Under the pieces are notes generated by a model. That model worked only from the letters and a program-made list of their open reading frames with translations. It searched no databases and was not told the origin of the DNA. The position numbers and the translations under genes were made by a program. Positions 61,809 to 64,000 of a stretch of DNA of 64,000 nt are shown here, piece after piece. Source of the DNA: Streptomyces sp. SLBN-31 (GTDB lineage Bacteria > Actinomycetota > Actinomycetes > Streptomycetales > Streptomycetaceae). The stretch spans positions 558,001-622,000 of the forward strand of contig NZ_VFNC01000003.1 in assembly GCF_006715395.1 (NCBI RefSeq), read 5' to 3'. The first letter of the stretch is position 1; the number at the start of each line of letters is the position of its first letter.

Positions 61809-63161
61809 TCAAGGACCAGTGATCGCCTTGATCGTGTACGGGTACGACTCTTGCTGCCACGTGGTCGTGAACACGGCCGTCGGACGCGCTGCGACCTGTG
61901 GCACGCGGCCGTCCGTCGTGAGCGTCTTCGCGCTGCCGAAGGTGCCGGAGCGGCTGATCAGCCGGGCGGTGGCCTTCGTGACGCTGTACGGCGGAGTTGA
62001 GATGGCCGTGGTGGTCTGCGACACCAGCATGCCGTCGCCGTCGTCGTCCAGGGCGAGGTCGGGGCGGTCGCCGGCGCCCAGCGACGTGATGGCGCCGAGG
62101 GTGCCGCCGGCAGAGAGTTTGCGGCCGTACAGCTCGCGCTTGCCGGCGTTGTTACGTACCCACACGATCATCGAGTCGCCGTCCAGGTCCGTCCCGAGGG
62201 TGTGGTGGAAGTCCACGTTCTCCGTGGATGTCGAGATACGCAGCGGGTTCGACAGCGTGCCGGTGTGGCTCCAGCGCGAGGCCCAGACCTGCGAGCGGTC
62301 GCCGCCGCCGGAGTGGTAGCTGATCACCGCGTCGCCGTCCCGGTCCACGCCGACCCGAACCATGCCGAAGCCGCCGTATGCCGCGATCGGCGTGGTGAGC
62401 ACCTTCGCCGCGGAGATCGAGGTCGCGGTCATCCGCTTGGCCACGACCTCGGAGCCGCGTACCCAGGCGACCACGAACTGACCATTGCGGTCCACGCCGA
62501 TGGCCGGCGGCTCCGCCGAGCCCGAGCCGAGTGTGTGCACCGCGCCGAGCGTGCCGTCGAGCTTCAGCCGACGGGCCACCGCGTACCAGCTGCCGTCGCG
62601 GATCTCCGTCCACGCCACCATCGAGCTGCCGCCGGGCGTCACGGCGACCGAGGGCGTGGTTGCGGGCGACCCGGGGGTGGAGAGCATCTGCAGCGAGCCG
62701 ACGAGGCTGCCGGAGGACGCGACCCGGCGGCCGACGACGGTGCTGTCCTGCTGCCACACCACCGCCGAGTCGCCGGTGTCATCGGAGTCGGCCTGCACCC
62801 AGCTGACGGCGCGGCCGTCCGGGGACAGGGTGCGGGTCGCGCCCAGAGTGCCGTTTGCGTACTTCACCCGGGTCTGTACGCGGAAGTAGGAGCTGTTGGC
62901 ATTGTCCATGGCCGCCCAGGCGAGGAGCGCATCGCCGGAGCGGTCGATGGAGACCTGGGGGTCGTCCTGACCGGACCAGCCGGACGCGGTGACATTCCAC
63001 GCGGACGTCCACGCGGCGTCGGCGTTCAGTACGAGCGTCGCCGTGAGCGCGATTCCGGCCACGGTCGCCACGGCGGCTGCGCCAATGAGGCGGCTCTTTG
63101 CCGAACGCCGGTGACGTGCTGCCTGAGGTGCCACTCTTGATATCCCTTCCAGGGCTGCCAT
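61809..63161 (-). CDS. Secreted propeller-like protein
   Basis: 450 aa with an N-terminal hydrophobic signal (IGAAAVATVAGIALTATLVL). The mature part has repeated blade-like motifs, for example SIDRSGDALLAWAAMDN, GVDRNGQFVVAWVRGSE, GVDRDGDAVISYHSGGG and GTDLDGDSMIVWVRNNA. Each resembles Asp-box or FG-GAP-like blades, and about seven are visible. Start ATG at 63161 with GGAG nearby. Role unknown. Confidence 0.78.
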   Translation of the reverse strand: MAALEGISRVAPQAARHRRSAKSRLIGAAAVATVAGIALTATLVLNADAAWTSAWNVTASGWSGQDDPQVSIDRSGDALLAWAAMDNANSSYFRVQTRVKYANGTLGATRTLSPDGRAVSWVQADSDDTGDSAVVWQQDSTVVGRRVASSGSLVGSLQMLSTPGSPATTPSVAVTPGGSSMVAWTEIRDGSWYAVARRLKLDGTLGAVHTLGSGSAEPPAIGVDRNGQFVVAWVRGSEVVAKRMTATSISAAKVLTTPIAAYGGFGMVRVGVDRDGDAVISYHSGGGDRSQVWASRWSHTGTLSNPLRISTSTENVDFHHTLGTDLDGDSMIVWVRNNAGKRELYGRKLSAGGTLGAITSLGAGDRPDLALDDDGDGMLVSQTTTAISTPPYSVTKATARLISRSGTFGSAKTLTTDGRVPQVAARPTAVFTTTWQQESYPYTIKAITGP

Positions 63162-63784
63162 GGACTCCACGGCAGCGAGGCTGTCCTGTACGACTGCTCA
63201 GTAGTACAGCGGCGTTGCGTGCGCATGCGTCACACGAGCAGCACAGGCTCCCTGCCTGATGACCTCAGTACCTGTAGCCGGGCCAATGCGGATCCGCCCA
63301 GCAGGCTTATCCGTTGGAGCAGTTCGTCAGGAGCACCTGAGACTCCGCCGACCGAGTTGGTCGTGCGGCATCGCGGGATGACTGGGGCAGGCCACTCGCG
63401 GAACCGTTGCCATGGATAGCCTTCCCGAACGCTTGGAACGCTCCTGGGGGCTTCCCATGCAGGCTGCCGTCTTCCTGCTGAGAAGCGCGCTTGGCCCAGG
63501 TGGCGGTCTCGTGTGCGCCTGGGAGCTCAACCGCCAGGCTTCGGGCCTGGTTGGAGGAAGCCTCGGGTCTTCTCTGCGATGACGGCTTTGCTTTTCGCTG
63601 CCCTGCTCGCCGCCTAGGGAAAACGGCGGCCGGACGCTGGACAGCAGAACCCGCTCGCGACAGCAGCGAAGTACAGCAACCCCACCGACCGGTGCTGACC
63701 ACCCGTTCGCATCGAGGGGCAGCTGAGGCAAGGCTTGCACGGGGTGCCGTTCTCATCTGAGGGACGGTGTCCCGCTTGACACGC
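63162..63784. other. About 620-nt region without a supportable gene
   Basis: Several open frames exist but none has a ribosome-binding site plus a recognisable product. Possible fragments such as RSALGPGGGLVCAWELNRQA and WLEEASGLLCDDGFAFRC are not recognised. Base composition looks less GC-rich than the flanks by eye. May be decayed or inserted DNA. Confidence 0.5.
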
Positions 63785-64000
63785 TTAACGAACGTCCACG
63801 AAGTCACCCGTCGCCTTGACGGCACTGGTTGTCATGGTTCCTCTGAACTCATAGCGCCAGTAGCGGTCGGCGGTTGCGGTGACCTTCGCGGTGGCGACCC
63901 CGGTGGAGTTCGTGGTGACGTAACCCAGAGACTCGTAGTAGCTGACGCCGGGCGTGCGGAACTCGAGGTAGGCGCCCTGGTTCGTGTAGCCGCGGTAGTC
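63785..64000 (-). CDS. C-terminal end of a secreted protein (Ig-like fold)
   Basis: The last 71 codons are present, with TAA at 63785-63787; the start is right of the window. It reads RTPGVSYYESLGYVTTNSTG, then ATADRYWRYEFRGTMTTS and ends GDFVDVR. This beta-rich pattern recurs at the ends of Streptomyces secreted proteins with an Ig-like or Big domain. Identity otherwise unknown. Confidence 0.6.
   Translation of the reverse strand, partial: DYRGYTNQGAYLEFRTPGVSYYESLGYVTTNSTGVATAKVTATADRYWRYEFRGTMTTSAVKATGDFVDVR

Noticed and set aside
63307..63825. 172-aa minus-strand ORF in the gene-poor region
   Set aside because: No ribosome-binding site or domain, and it overlaps the end of a better-supported partial gene at 63785.

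Overview
The window is high-GC actinobacterial chromosome and almost certainly Streptomyces. GTG/TTG starts are common, genes pack tightly with ATGA overlaps, and the content is typical of the genus: the spore sigma-factor pair sigF/sigN, SigE-type ECF factor, SSI protease inhibitor, SRP RNA beside dnaX, and an ABC sugar importer without its own ATPase. From memory the order dnaX ... upp ... tadA ... sigF-sigN resembles the core region of S. coelicolor. No plasmid or phage module is evident, so most of the window is vertically inherited core with some accessory inserts toward the right end.

Layout. 0-2.3 kb: 5' part of dnaX, SRP RNA, tRNA-Ser, an Fpg/Nei glycosylase. 2.3-8.9 kb: a five-gene galactoside uptake and degradation operon (solute-binding lipoprotein, two permeases, GH36, GH42). 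9.1-12.6 kb: CopC-CopD copper protein, SDR, cupin. 12.8-21.8 kb: FG-GAP propeller, HhH-GPD protein, HerA-like ATPase, LytR_C protein, upp, tadA with its partner, tRNA-Ser, a Dabb protein. 21.9-24.0 kb: sigF and sigN. 25.0-29.1 kb: a MarR / MFS exporter / YceI cassette in which exporter and YceI protein share carboxypeptidase-regulatory-like beta-sandwich domains; this is the most unusual system here. 29.2-32.0 kb: PPOX enzyme, TetR and a drug-type MFS with a perfect 38-bp palindrome at its start. 32.0-38.2 kb: response regulator, histidine kinase and two membrane glycosyltransferases in one operon.

38.4-43.7 kb holds an amidohydrolase, a DUF2797 protein and small conserved genes. Three neighbouring reading frames here are broken by a total of four apparent single-base deletions. 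43.8-44.2 kb: tRNA-Arg and tRNA-Ser. 44.4-49.7 kb: SSI inhibitor and a 1531-residue PAS/pseudokinase/pseudoreceiver protein with a very long Pro/Gln/Ala-rich linker. 49.7-53.4 kb: TetR with divergent MFS, and an acyl-CoA ligase. 53.5-56.8 kb: ECF sigma factor and a three-gene operon resembling the ChsH2-ChsH1-Ltp2 steroid side-chain module. 57-64 kb: a small Asn-rich secreted protein, an orphan primase-polymerase followed by 32/33-bp tandem repeats, lipoproteins, YCII and VOC proteins, a tRNA-3'-end-like scar with a terminator, a secreted propeller and the end of a secreted protein.

Frameshifts and motifs were read by eye. Family names come from recognised motifs and memory, not from a database search.
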